Shown: positions 1-9,298 of the stretch, in pieces
How the letters are laid out: each line of letters starts with the position of its first letter
Numbering within the stretch: position 1 is the stretch's first letter
From: Parablautia muri
GTDB lineage: Bacteria; Bacillota; Clostridia; Lachnospirales; Lachnospiraceae
Assembly (NCBI RefSeq): GCF_009917485.1
Contig: NZ_QZDT01000002.1
Span: 185,336 to 249,335 of the forward strand
Reading direction: 5' to 3'
Length of the DNA stretch: 64,000 nucleotides
The notes under the pieces: model-generated
Database searches by the model: none
What the model saw: only the letters and a program-made list of their open reading frames with translations
Told to the model about the DNA's origin: nothing
Made by a program: the position numbers and the translations under genes

Positions 1-968
1 CGGTCACAAATAATCTTCATAAGCATAAGCGCTGTGGGAAGAAAGTCTTCCTCCAGTGAAAGGGGATGGAATTCCAGTCCATAGCATACCTCCCCCGCAT
101 ACTTCCCACTGACGGGGATAAATGCCCTTCTGCGGAAAACGTAGCCCTCCCCTGTTTTTTGTTCCCACAACTCATGGTACACCAAGTCCATGTCCAGAAA
201 AGGCGCGCCGTACATTAAAAAGGGCTTCATACTGCCCCTGCCCTCGCTGATATTGCTGGCTTCAAACAGGCACCCTCCACTGTAGCAGAGTGTATTCTCA
301 AAGGCAGGAAGGGCGGGAGATGGAATGTTCCACAAAAGCCCTGTCTTAGGATGCATCATCCGGGATGTATAATTCTCCATCCGTATTACCCTAAGATCCA
401 GTTTCAGGCCTGCATATTCTTTAAAATAAAACGCCGCCTCCCCCAAGGTCAGACCGTGCCGCATAGGAAGCTCATAATCCCCCACAAAGCTGTGAAGAGA
501 AGGAAGAATTCTTGCACCGGTTATTATATTCCCTCCAAGAGGATTAGGGCGGTCCAGCACCACAAAGGGAATCCCCGCCTCCCCGGCTGCTTCCATGGCG
601 TAGGTCATAGTATAAAGATATGTATAATATCGCAGCCCTACATCCTGCATATCAAAAACCAGAAGCTCGATATCCTGTAAATCCTGGGAAGAAGGTTTCT
701 TCTTTTCCCCGTAAAGAGAGACAATAGGAGCCTCTCCTTTTCTTTGCTGGCTTTTTTCATCAATCGCTTCTCCCGCACCGGCTCCGTTTAAACCGTGCTC
801 CGGCGTGAAAATCCGGGCTATGTGGTAACCGCAATCCCGAAAAACCATGAGATTATCCTTTTTCCAATCACTGGTTATCCCGGAAAAATTGGTGATCAGC
901 CCAATGGCCTTCCCCTTAAATATTTCCTCATATTTCCTTACCCTCTCTAGTCCCAATACCGTCTTCAT
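1..968 (-). CDS. namZ: NamZ-type exo-beta-N-acetylmuramidase (DUF1343), C-terminus cut by window edge
   Basis: About 322 residues are visible and the C-terminus lies outside the window. The N-terminus has the DUF1343 landmarks GLITN (about residues 23-27), FTPEHG (54-59), a VSLYG segment and DRPNPLGG (about 141-148). Characterised NamZ proteins remove MurNAc from the non-reducing end of peptidoglycan fragments. The ATG at 966-968 follows GGAGG by 9 bases. I see no signal peptide, so it probably acts in the cytoplasm on imported muropeptide sugars. It overlaps the upstream GNAT gene by about 40 bases and is the last visible gene of the MurNAc salvage operon. Family assignment is firm; the exact substrate is inferred. 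Confidence 0.88.
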   Translation of the reverse strand, partial: MKTVLGLERVRKYEEIFKGKAIGLITNFSGITSDWKKDNLMVFRDCGYHIARIFTPEHGLNGAGAGEAIDEKSQQRKGEAPIVSLYGEKKKPSSQDLQDIELLVFDMQDVGLRYYTYLYTMTYAMEAAGEAGIPFVVLDRPNPLGGNIITGARILPSLHSFVGDYELPMRHGLTLGEAAFYFKEYAGLKLDLRVIRMENYTSRMMHPKTGLLWNIPSPALPAFENTLCYSGGCLFEASNISEGRGSMKPFLMYGAPFLDMDLVYHELWEQKTGEGYVFRRRAFIPVSGKYAGEVCYGLEFHPLSLEEDFLPTALMLMKIICD

Positions 969-1467
969 CCTTCTGCTCCTCCCTGCTTTTTCGTTTCTCT
1001 ATTCCTCCTAGGAAATCCTCATATATGCCTGGAGATGAGTCAGGAATCACCATTGCGCCTACGCATTTTTCATAAAAAGCGGCAGGTCCTACACTTCCGA
1101 TAATTGCATAGCCATACCCTTCTTCCCTCATAGCCCACAAACTGGCAAGTAAAAGCTGTTTTCCGATTCCCCTGCCCTGCTCCTTATCCAGAACCCTGGT
1201 AGGTCCAAAGAAGTCCGGGGCAGTGGCATCATAACAGGCATAGCCTATAATTTTTTCCTCTCTTGTGGCAATAAAACAGGTTATGGGTGTATGGGAAAAA
1301 CATACATCGCACTCCCCTGCGGCGAAAATTCCCGAATGCTCTCTCACCCAGTCTACCACCCGAAGCTTATCCGGCGCCATTGCCCTTCTGATTTGATAAT
1401 TTGCCTTTTTGATCTGTTCTCTGTCCATCTGCGGCAGATGATATAGTTTTACTAACATATCCGGCAT
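928..1467 (-). CDS. GNAT-family N-acetyltransferase
   Basis: This is a GNAT-fold protein of about 179 residues. The central part has the acetyl-CoA binding region around the motif DKEQGRGIGKQLLLASLWAM, followed by a typical beta5 segment (GYAIIGSVGPAAFYEKCVGA). A GTG at 1476 is in frame, but the AGGAGG sits 8 bases before the ATG at 1467, so I chose the ATG start. The gene lies between the GH3 hexosaminidase and namZ and overlaps namZ, so it is part of the amino-sugar salvage operon. The context suggests an acceptor linked to amino sugars or cell-wall fragments, but nothing in the sequence fixes the substrate. Confidence 0.85.
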   Translation of the reverse strand: MPDMLVKLYHLPQMDREQIKKANYQIRRAMAPDKLRVVDWVREHSGIFAAGECDVCFSHTPITCFIATREEKIIGYACYDATAPDFFGPTRVLDKEQGRGIGKQLLLASLWAMREEGYGYAIIGSVGPAAFYEKCVGAMVIPDSSPGIYEDFLGGIEKRKSREEQKDEDGIGTREGKEI

Positions 1468-1552
1468 ATCAATCACCTCCTATTTCCTGTTTTCCGACCG
1501 CCTATCCCAGCTGCATTTTCTTACGCATCGCAGATAATGCTTGCGATACTCT

Positions 1553-3121
1553 CTACCACCGGATTGGCATCTGCCCCTTAGGCATCCACTCCCCTTTCAA
1601 TATTTCCAGGGCAGCCTGAAAACTTCTGACTGAGTACTCCCACATAACAATTGCTGTGACATTTTGCGGAAGGTCCTTTAAATCATACGGGTTTCTGAGG
1701 GCAAAAACTGTCACCGGCGTATCAAGCTTTGAAAGCCTCTCTATCAGTTTTATCTGTCCCTTTTGTAAATGCCCGTTATAGGTTCCTATTACTATGCTGC
1801 TGTGTCCTTTCGCTTTTTCCACAATCCTGCATATTTCTTCTTCCTGTGGATTAGGTGAAAAAATGCAGGACGTACCGCCCAATTTCCTTTCCATCCACTC
1901 AGGGAAACTAAGAGTTTTATTTTCCATATTTGCCGCCAGTGTAATACGATAGGCATAGCAACCTGCAAAAAAAGGATTTTCTCCTGCCTTTGGCGTCTTT
2001 CCAAAAGGCATTGTCACAGGGGTAATGGTTTCCTTCAACAACCTGTATGCCTTTTGCTTATCTTCCTCTAATACCAGCCTTCCATCCCGATCTTCTTTTT
2101 CCGCATACACTTTCTTTAAGGCTAAAATCCTTTTCACAGAAGCGTCAATCACCTCCTCCAAAAGGGCTCCTTCCCCCACTGCCTTCTCCACCGCTTCTAT
2201 GGCTTCCTTAGCAGCAGAAGGTGTGTGTGAGATCAGCACGATATTCACTCCCGCCCCCAAGGCTTTTACCACACCGTTGGCTGTACCGTAATATTTCTTG
2301 ATTGCCCCCATTTCCATACAGTCGCTTAAAATGATTCCCTGAAAACCGTAGGTTTTTCTTAAAAGACCTGTAAGGATTTTTTCTGACATGGTAGCAGGTA
2401 TTTTCTCCGGCTCTAGAGCCGGAAACAGGATATGAGCGCTCATAACCGCGGGAATGCCCATATCTACCGCCTCCCGGAAGGGACGAAGCTCTGTTTTTTC
2501 CAATTGTTCCATAGGTTTATCAACAATCGGCAGACTTAAATGGGAATCCTGTGCCGTATCACCATGGCCTGGAAAATGCTTGGCGCAGGCAAGGACTTTC
2601 TCAGATATAAGTCCCTTCGCCATTTTCATAGCGTATGTTCCAACCTGTCCCGGTTCATCGCCATAGCTGCGGATGCCAATCACCGGGTTATTCCGGTTGC
2701 AATTTATATCCATTACCGGCGCGAGGTCAAAATTTATACCTAGCCTTCTAAGCTGTCTGCCTGTAAGCTGCCCAGCAGCGTAAGCATTCTCCGGATTTTG
2801 GGATGCTGCAGTTGCCATTGCTCCCGGTACATTCACCAAATCATCGGAAAGCCGAACAATAGCGCCCCCTTCCTGATCAATCATAATAAAAGGGGCAATT
2901 TGGGTATTTTCCAACACCTGTTGGCGGAGAGTGCTGCAAAGTTCTGACAGCTGTTCTCCGCTTTCAATATTTTCCCCAAATAAAATAAGATTCCCAACCT
3001 GAAACTCTTTCAAAAAATCGCTATACTCCTCTGTCAACTCCGTACCGGGAAATCCTACCGAAAAACATTGTCCAATCTTTTCCCGCAGGGACATCTGCTC
3101 TACTGTCTTTTCCATATACAA
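1553..3121 (-). CDS. nagZ: Glycoside hydrolase family 3 beta-N-acetylhexosaminidase (NagZ-like)
   Basis: The GH3 N-terminal barrel is complete: MIDQEGG near residue 80, the NagZ histidine loop KHFPGHGDTAQDSH near 180-193, and a nucleophile region LSDCMEMGAI near 265. A GH3 C-terminal domain follows, making it 522 residues, longer than single-domain NagZ and like the two-domain Firmicutes type. NagZ enzymes release GlcNAc from GlcNAc-MurNAc fragments. No signal peptide is visible, so a cytoplasmic role after import is likely. Start: a TTG at 3121 lies 7 bases after GGAG; the ATG two codons later lies 13 bases away, so the TTG may be used. It sits directly downstream of anmK. Confidence 0.9.
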   Translation of the reverse strand: MYMEKTVEQMSLREKIGQCFSVGFPGTELTEEYSDFLKEFQVGNLILFGENIESGEQLSELCSTLRQQVLENTQIAPFIMIDQEGGAIVRLSDDLVNVPGAMATAASQNPENAYAAGQLTGRQLRRLGINFDLAPVMDINCNRNNPVIGIRSYGDEPGQVGTYAMKMAKGLISEKVLACAKHFPGHGDTAQDSHLSLPIVDKPMEQLEKTELRPFREAVDMGIPAVMSAHILFPALEPEKIPATMSEKILTGLLRKTYGFQGIILSDCMEMGAIKKYYGTANGVVKALGAGVNIVLISHTPSAAKEAIEAVEKAVGEGALLEEVIDASVKRILALKKVYAEKEDRDGRLVLEEDKQKAYRLLKETITPVTMPFGKTPKAGENPFFAGCYAYRITLAANMENKTLSFPEWMERKLGGTSCIFSPNPQEEEICRIVEKAKGHSSIVIGTYNGHLQKGQIKLIERLSKLDTPVTVFALRNPYDLKDLPQNVTAIVMWEYSVRSFQAALEILKGEWMPKGQMPIRW

Positions 3122-3148
3122 TATGATACTCCTTTCCTAGTTTCAAAC

Positions 3149-4333
3149 TTAAAAGCTTATTTTCCCCATCACCACCGGATGTTCCGCCCCTGTTGCCTTC
3201 ACAGCGTTATTAAAATGGCAGCAAACCGTTTCGTTTGCAAGAACTGCAAAAGCAATCGCTTCCTTGGCATTGCTGTCTAAATGAATATCTTCATTAATTA
3301 TTACCTGACATTTAGGCAGTGCCTTTTTAATAAAAGTCATTAACAGCTTATTCTGGCTGCCGCCTCCCCCCACAATCAATTGTTCCGGTAAGGGGCGGCA
3401 GAAATTTTCTATGCCTATTCTAATACATTCCGCCGTAAAGCAGGTCGCCGTAGTAAGGGTATCCAAAAGAGATACACCCATTTCTTCAGCTTCTTTTATC
3501 AGCCGTTTCACATAATCTTTCCCATACCGCTCCCTTCCGGTAGTTTTTGGAATAGGAGCTTTCAGGTAAGAATCCTCCATCATAAAGGAAAGAAGTTTCC
3601 GGTCAACTTTTCCCGAGGCTGCCATTCTTCCGCCCTGATCAAATGTAAGCTTTCCCTCCGTCAGACACTCTGTCAGGGCGTCCATCACCATATTTCCCGG
3701 CCCTGTGTCAAAAGCATAAACCTCCTCTAAGCTGCAGTCTGCAGGCAAAATTGTAATATTCCCAATTCCGCCAATATTCTGAAGGGCGATTGTGCGCTCC
3801 TTCCGGCGGTAAAGCAAATACTCCGTATAAGGTACCAGGGGAGCCCCAAGCCCGCCTGCCGCCATATCCCGTACCCGAAAGTCAGAAACCACAGGGCAAT
3901 TCATCTCTTCCGCTATCACTGCTGCTTCCCCTATCTGTAACGTGCTGGAGAAACATTTCCCCAAAAACATCTCCTTCCCGGGAATATGCCAAAGTGTCTG
4001 CCCATGACTTCCCACAATATCAATATCCCCAGGAGAGATACCGCATTCTTTACACAGATCCTTACAGCTTTCCGCAAATAATTTTCCCAGAAAAAAATTC
4101 AAATTACAGATAGTATGGCTTCCCCCATAGTCTCCTGATGCTGCCTTTAAAATCTCATTCCTTGCTTTTTCAGGATAAGGTACTGTGATAAAGCCAAGTT
4201 GTTCCACTTTCGTGGCAAGCCAATACCCCTCTATTTTCACCAGTGCAGCGTCAATGCCATCTGCCGATGTGCCGCTCATCAGCCCAATCACCAGTCGGCT
4301 TTCCTTCCCGGCCAATTTCGCCAATGGATGCAT
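3149..4333 (-). CDS. anmK: Anhydro-N-acetylmuramic acid kinase
   Basis: AnmK phosphorylates and opens 1,6-anhydro-MurNAc to MurNAc-6-phosphate, the substrate of MurQ encoded just upstream. The ASKHA-type phosphate loop GLMSGTSADGIDAALV lies at about residues 17-32, with FDTGPGNMVMD and a GGGGSQN segment further on. At 394 residues it is close to the usual family length. The ATG at 4333 follows a GGGAGG site by 7 bases. The gap to murQ is about 20 bases, so the two are co-transcribed. AnmK implies that anhydro sugars, the products of lytic transglycosylases, reach the cytoplasm. Confidence 0.95.
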   Translation of the reverse strand: MHPLAKLAGKESRLVIGLMSGTSADGIDAALVKIEGYWLATKVEQLGFITVPYPEKARNEILKAASGDYGGSHTICNLNFFLGKLFAESCKDLCKECGISPGDIDIVGSHGQTLWHIPGKEMFLGKCFSSTLQIGEAAVIAEEMNCPVVSDFRVRDMAAGGLGAPLVPYTEYLLYRRKERTIALQNIGGIGNITILPADCSLEEVYAFDTGPGNMVMDALTECLTEGKLTFDQGGRMAASGKVDRKLLSFMMEDSYLKAPIPKTTGRERYGKDYVKRLIKEAEEMGVSLLDTLTTATCFTAECIRIGIENFCRPLPEQLIVGGGGSQNKLLMTFIKKALPKCQVIINEDIHLDSNAKEAIAFAVLANETVCCHFNNAVKATGAEHPVVMGKISF

Positions 4334-4354
4334 TCTTCTCCCTCCCGGATTACC

Positions 4355-5275
4355 CTAAATGACAGTTTCCATATTTTTGCCTGTTTTTAAAATTTCCTGT
4401 ATACGTCCGTTTTTCTCTTCCAGAAGTTCTTTCGCCTCCTTGCTCCCTACTCCCATTAAAATCATAACAATTGCTACTTTGGCACTGTATTCACATTCTT
4501 CCAAAACCCTTCTGGCTTCTCCATCCGTAGCATTCGTACATGTCTTTACGATCCTTACGGTCCGTTCCAGAAGCTTCTCGTTGGTGGCCTTCACATCCAC
4601 CATCAGATTCCCATACACCTTGCCCATCTGAATCATCACCGTAGTAGAAATCATATTTAAAACCATCTTTTCTGCAGTTCCACTCTTCAACCTTGTAGAG
4701 CCGGTAATAACCTCCGGCCCAGGCATGGGCGTAATGCCAATATCTGCCATTTTATCAATTGCGGAATCCGGGCAGCAGGTAACTGCGATTATGGGAGCGC
4801 CCATTCTTTTGGCATATACCATGGCTCCCAGGACATAAGGCGTTCTACCGCTGGCAGCCAGCCCCACCAGCACATCCTTTTCACAGAAATGAATTTTCTC
4901 TAAATCTTTCCTGCCTTCCTGCTCATCATCCTCTGCCCCCTCTTTTGCCCTGAAAATTGCTTCGGTTCCCCCTGCAATAATGGCCTGAATCAATTCAGGA
5001 TCCGTGCCAAAGGTAGGGGGGCACTCAACCGCGTCCAATATCCCAAGTCTGCCTGAAGTACCGCAGCCTATATAGATCAGCCTTCCCCCCTTCCTTATTT
5101 GCTCATAAATCACTTCAGAAGCTTTTGCAATTTTATCCAGCTCTTTTTCCACCGCAAAAGCCACCTTCTTGTCCTCCTCATTCATCAGGCGGACCATTTC
5201 GTGCACGCTTTTTGAATCTATATTTGACGTATTTTCATTTCTCTGTTCCGTTGCGATGTAATCAAGTTCTACCAT
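4355..5275 (-). CDS. murQ: N-acetylmuramic acid 6-phosphate etherase
   Basis: MurQ removes the lactyl ether from MurNAc-6-phosphate, giving GlcNAc-6-phosphate and D-lactate. The SIS domain is clear: GCGTSGRLGILDAVECPPTFG carries the conserved glutamate, followed by ASGRTPYVLGA, with a UBA-like tail at the C-terminus. The frame is open upstream to an ATG at 5347 that overlaps the permease stop as TAATG. However, the family normally begins near ELxxxxTEQRN, and the ATG at 5275 has GGAG six bases upstream, so I chose 5275 (306 residues). It is the first enzyme gene after the transporter genes in this operon. Confidence 0.95.
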   Translation of the reverse strand: MVELDYIATEQRNENTSNIDSKSVHEMVRLMNEEDKKVAFAVEKELDKIAKASEVIYEQIRKGGRLIYIGCGTSGRLGILDAVECPPTFGTDPELIQAIIAGGTEAIFRAKEGAEDDEQEGRKDLEKIHFCEKDVLVGLAASGRTPYVLGAMVYAKRMGAPIIAVTCCPDSAIDKMADIGITPMPGPEVITGSTRLKSGTAEKMVLNMISTTVMIQMGKVYGNLMVDVKATNEKLLERTVRIVKTCTNATDGEARRVLEECEYSAKVAIVMILMGVGSKEAKELLEEKNGRIQEILKTGKNMETVI

Positions 5276-5346
5276 ATTAATCTCCAATCTTGCCAGCGCC
5301 CCGCGAATTTGGCGCAAGCACAAATTTGTACTATGAAAAATTCCCA

Positions 5347-6222
5347 TTAACCCTTTACTGAACCTACCGTCATGCCTTTTACGAAATATTTCTGTAAAAA
5401 AGGATAAATACAGATAATAGGCAGTGTTGACACGATAATAACTGCCGCTTTTACGGAAATGGCAATGGTAGACTTATCCGCACTTCCGGCTGCTTCACCT
5501 ACCATCATGGTCCCATTCACAATATTCCTTAAATATAACATCACCGGATACTGGTTGCTGTTTAAATAAATCAGGGAATTAAACCAATCGTTCCAGAAAA
5601 ACACCGCCGAGTAAAGACCAATGGTTGCAATGGCCGGCTTTGACAACGGCACTACAATTTTCCACAACAGTTTCCAATAACTCATTCCATCAATCAGCGC
5701 CGCCTCCTCTAATTCAACCGGTATGGTCTTAAAAAAGTTTATCAGAATGATTAGGTTAAACTGGTTGATGGCAAAGGGAATCAGCAAAGCAAATCTCGTA
5801 CCAGTAAGCCTTAAGTAGCTGATTAGCAAATAATTAGGAATCAGCCCTCCCGAAAAGAACATAGTCAATATCACCATTTTCATAAAAAAGTTGTTTCCCC
5901 TTAAAAAGTCCTTTGACAAAGGATATCCCAGCATAATCATCATAAGAAGCGAAAAGGCGGTTCCGCAGATGGTATAAAAAAAGGTATTTCCATACGCCCT
6001 GAAAAAATTGGGATAAGAAAAAATCTGCCGATAGGAGGATAGGTTTAATCTTTTTGGCCAGAAGGTCACTTCATTGTTCATGATTGCCGCTGGGTCAGAA
6101 AGAGACATGGCAATCATATAAATAAATGGCAGCAGACATACCAGAAGAACCAATATCATAACCAGATTTACCAAACCATCAAAAATAAGATTTGACTTTG
6201 CTATCTTTTTATGTTTTCCCAT
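5347..6222 (-). CDS. ABC sugar transporter permease, LplC/YtcP type
   Basis: This 291-residue inner-membrane permease has about six membrane segments (first near residues 15-35) and the EAA loop that contacts the ATPase, EEAALIDGMSYWKLLWKIVV, near residues 190-210. It belongs to the CUT1 carbohydrate permeases of the binding-protein-dependent superfamily. It pairs with the permease directly upstream (11-base gap) and the lipoprotein before that. No ATPase gene is in the operon, so a shared MsmX-like ATPase is probably used. The adjoining murQ, anmK and nagZ genes point to MurNAc, anhydro-MurNAc or a related disaccharide as substrate; that is inference. Confidence 0.9.
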   Translation of the reverse strand: MGKHKKIAKSNLIFDGLVNLVMILVLLVCLLPFIYMIAMSLSDPAAIMNNEVTFWPKRLNLSSYRQIFSYPNFFRAYGNTFFYTICGTAFSLLMMIMLGYPLSKDFLRGNNFFMKMVILTMFFSGGLIPNYLLISYLRLTGTRFALLIPFAINQFNLIILINFFKTIPVELEEAALIDGMSYWKLLWKIVVPLSKPAIATIGLYSAVFFWNDWFNSLIYLNSNQYPVMLYLRNIVNGTMMVGEAAGSADKSTIAISVKAAVIIVSTLPIICIYPFLQKYFVKGMTVGSVKG

Positions 6223-6233
6223 GACTATCCCCC

Positions 6234-7193
6234 CTAATAAATTCCGTCCCCTGTCAATTTCCTACTGACAGTGTTAGACACAGTAACAAGGATTACGCCA
6301 ATCAGACCGCTAAACAAGCCGATTGCAGTTGCATAAGAGTAGTTCTGGTTCGTAAGACCTGTGCGATAAACCAAAGTGTCAATAATATCGCTGACTCCAG
6401 AATTGGCAGGGGTATACATCAACAGCACTTTTTCAAAACCCAGGGTCAGCATCCGTCCTACGTCAAGAATCAGCATTACCATGATAGTCGGTAAAATGGA
6501 GGGCAGTGTCACATGAAACACCTTCTGTATCCTTGTAGCTCCATCCATCTCTGCCGCTTCGTAAAGTTCTGTGTTGATACCTGTAATGGCAGCAAGGTAA
6601 ATAATTGCCGTCCAGCCCATAAACTGCCATGTATCCGTGAATACATAAAGCCACCTAAAATATTTGGCTTCATTCATAAAATACACCGGAACAATTCCGA
6701 AAACATTTTGCAGAAAGTTATTCACCATACCACTGCTAGGAGAAAGAAGTTCTCCCAAAATTGCAATGACTACTACTGTGGAAATAAAACGAGGCATATA
6801 GGAAACTGTCTGGACAAGTTTCTTAAATCTTGCATTCTTTACTTCGTTTAAGAAAATGGCAAATATAATGGGTATGGGGAAATTAATAATGAGGTTCATA
6901 AACGAAAGCACCAGAGTATTGCGAAAAGCTCTCCAGAACATACTGTCTGTAAGAAACCTCTTAAAATAATGAAACCCTACCCATTCTGTCCCAAAAGGAC
7001 TCATACCTGGACGGTATCTGCGAAACGCCAACACACTTCCTAACATGGGAACATATTTAAACACCAGTATATGGATAATGGGAATCAGCATCATCAGGTA
7101 TAACTGCCAATACCGCTTGAAATGGCTTTTAAAAGGCTGCTTCGGCACTGCAGCCGTTCCTCTTTTCACTGCTTTTACTTTTTTCATACACAT
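6234..7193 (-). CDS. ABC sugar transporter permease, LplB type
   Basis: A permease of 319 residues with a basic cytoplasmic N-terminus, a first membrane segment near residues 30-50, about six segments in all and the EAA loop YEAAEMDGATRIQKVFHVTL near residues 215-235. It is the MalF/LplB-like partner of the next gene. The ATG at 7193 lies 6 bases after AAAGG. A strong hairpin at 7255-7285 separates it from the upstream binding-protein gene, an arrangement that often lets the binding protein be made in excess over the permeases. Substrate inferred from context as peptidoglycan-derived amino sugar. Confidence 0.9.
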   Translation of the reverse strand: MCMKKVKAVKRGTAAVPKQPFKSHFKRYWQLYLMMLIPIIHILVFKYVPMLGSVLAFRRYRPGMSPFGTEWVGFHYFKRFLTDSMFWRAFRNTLVLSFMNLIINFPIPIIFAIFLNEVKNARFKKLVQTVSYMPRFISTVVVIAILGELLSPSSGMVNNFLQNVFGIVPVYFMNEAKYFRWLYVFTDTWQFMGWTAIIYLAAITGINTELYEAAEMDGATRIQKVFHVTLPSILPTIMVMLILDVGRMLTLGFEKVLLMYTPANSGVSDIIDTLVYRTGLTNQNYSYATAIGLFSGLIGVILVTVSNTVSRKLTGDGIY

Positions 7194-7254
7194 ACCATAC
7201 CTTTCAAAACCAACCTAGCGGATGCAGGACTCCCAATATGTCCTTTAACCAATA

Positions 7255-7285
7255 CTTGCCGCATGTTTTTTTAGCATGCGGCAAG
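7255..7285 (-). terminator. Intercistronic hairpin between binding protein and permeases
   Basis: An 11-base perfect stem (CTTGCCGCATG with CATGCGGCAAG) has a 9-base A/T loop. It is not followed by a T-run on the minus strand, so it looks more like an mRNA-stabilising or processing hairpin than a full terminator. It lies between the lipoprotein stop and the first permease start. Confidence 0.6.
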
Positions 7286-7360
7286 CGTCATATCCCTTTT
7301 GGCCGATTTTATATCAGAGCGCATTCAAGAAATTTTCCCGCGCTCAATCACCTGTAGTTC

Positions 7361-9046
7361 TTACTTTAGTGCATCATTATACATCTGACAGAAGGAATCA
7401 ATTTGAAGGTTGTTCATTTCGCCTACGTATGCATCCCAATCTGTTTCCAGAGATTTGCTTCCGGTCAAGAACCCATCCAGCCATACCTCAAGATTATCTG
7501 CCAGAGGCGTCTGCAGGGACGAAGCATCCTCCGCCTGTAAATCGTCAAAATCTACACTGGGGGGAATATCCTGGATTGCGTTATCCATAGCCGCCACCTG
7601 TTCATTGATCTTCGCATAATTCTCATCATACTTCGACATCTCACGGGCATTATACCATACCATCTGTGTAACGTCAGAGCCACACCCATACTGAACCTGC
7701 ATATACTTATAAACCCCGTCAGCAGCGTTTAATATCTCATCGGAATATGTAATCGTATCGCCACTTTCCGTATAAGTCTCTCCTTCTATTCCAAGGCACC
7801 AGATTTTTGCTGCTTCTTCTGAGAAAAACATAGCGTCAATGGTTCTTACGATCCTTTCAAAATCATCCCTTTTCGCCGTTGCCGCCGGGAACATGATTCC
7901 ACTGCCAAGGCTGGATTTAGGCTGGTGATGGGCTCCGCTGGGTCCCTCTAAAGGAGCGTACATTTGAAGCTTAAAGCCTTCCTGGGCAGCTGCTGATTCC
8001 ACACCGCCAATCTGATCATAGTATGCATATGTTGCACAGGAATAGCCTGTGGCCATTTTCTGTGACCATGTATCAGAGTCAATAGGATCCGCCATTTCAG
8101 GATCAAGAAGCCCCTCTTCATATAACTTGTGGAAGAAAGTCAGGTATTCTTTCAGCTCATCGCTGGTCGCCGCTGCAAAATACTTGTTGTTCTCATAATC
8201 CCAGCTTAACACACTAGTACCTGATGAACTATTCTTTCCTACACTGATTCCAAAGGAAGGCATGGTCATACGATACAACACTCTAGGACCAGCTAGAATG
8301 GTAAGAGGATAAGAATCCGGGTTTTCTTCTTTGTATGCTTTCAATATCTCATATAAATCATCAAATGTTTTCGGTTCAGACAGTCCCTTTGCCTCCAAAA
8401 AATCCTCTCTTAAAATCAAACCACCATCATAAAAAGGTTTATCTGTCAGGGAAGGCATATAATAGAGCTTTCCGTCCTGAAGCTTTTTGGCTTCCACTGC
8501 ATCTTCCAATCCAAATTCTTTTACTCTCTCCGTAAAGTTGGGTGTCCACTGTTCATAATCGCTAACAGGCACAAGAGCCCCATTCAACGCCAGGGAGGCA
8601 TTTTCTCCCACGGTTGTCTGGTATAAAATTACGTCAGGCGCGTTGGTTCCTGTATTCAGGGCAAGAGAAACCTTGGTGTTATAATCCGCAATAGGGATGA
8701 TTTCCCAGGAAACATCCACATTGTACTTTTCTTCCATGGCTTTCACCGTGAGCCAATCCTCTTTAAAAGGAAGAGTGGAGTTATCCGAATAATATACTGC
8801 GATTTTTAACGGATCTTCTCCGGCATACATGCTTTCTGCATCTTCCCCTTCAGCAGTGGTTTCACCCTCTGTCTGGGATGTTTCTGTTTCCTGCCCTGCA
8901 TCGGTCTTAGCAGAGGCATCGTCTCCCTGTTCTGCCGGGGGATTGGCATCCGTCTGGGAGTCATTTCCAGAATTGCCGCATCCTGCAAGCATCGTCACAG
9001 ATAAAGACGCTGTTAAAATGAGTGATAATAACTTTGACTTTTTCAT
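7361..9046 (-). CDS. Extracellular solute-binding lipoprotein of the MurNAc-locus ABC importer
   Basis: A family 1 (LplA-like) solute-binding protein of 561 residues. The signal peptide ends in the lipobox LAGC near residues 19-22, so it is anchored to the outer face of the membrane. An acidic, Glu/Thr/Ala-rich linker of about 45 residues precedes the binding domain, which begins near PLKIAVYYSDNSTLPFKEDW. The frame is open 16 codons upstream, but the ATG at 9046 has AAAGGAGG ending 7 bases before it and starts the signal peptide. It is the first gene of the salvage operon, about 250 bases downstream of a good promoter. Confidence 0.92.
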   Translation of the reverse strand: MKKSKLLSLILTASLSVTMLAGCGNSGNDSQTDANPPAEQGDDASAKTDAGQETETSQTEGETTAEGEDAESMYAGEDPLKIAVYYSDNSTLPFKEDWLTVKAMEEKYNVDVSWEIIPIADYNTKVSLALNTGTNAPDVILYQTTVGENASLALNGALVPVSDYEQWTPNFTERVKEFGLEDAVEAKKLQDGKLYYMPSLTDKPFYDGGLILREDFLEAKGLSEPKTFDDLYEILKAYKEENPDSYPLTILAGPRVLYRMTMPSFGISVGKNSSSGTSVLSWDYENNKYFAAATSDELKEYLTFFHKLYEEGLLDPEMADPIDSDTWSQKMATGYSCATYAYYDQIGGVESAAAQEGFKLQMYAPLEGPSGAHHQPKSSLGSGIMFPAATAKRDDFERIVRTIDAMFFSEEAAKIWCLGIEGETYTESGDTITYSDEILNAADGVYKYMQVQYGCGSDVTQMVWYNAREMSKYDENYAKINEQVAAMDNAIQDIPPSVDFDDLQAEDASSLQTPLADNLEVWLDGFLTGSKSLETDWDAYVGEMNNLQIDSFCQMYNDALK

Positions 9047-9298
9047 TGTAACCTCCTTTTCATGTATCAGTTCATTCGTTTCATTATATTGCAACAGGTT
9101 TCCCTGACAACAATCATTTTATTGACATGAAATCAGCTCACGAAACGTGTTCGTTATTGTTACGATAACCTGACTCGCGAAACGAGACAGCGTTTGTTAA
9201 CATAAGGATGTCTCACAAAACGATCCATCATCTATTTCGAAATTGTTGGCAAATTATTTAATTTTTCTTTGCTTTTTTTAACTTTTTTATGTAATTTA

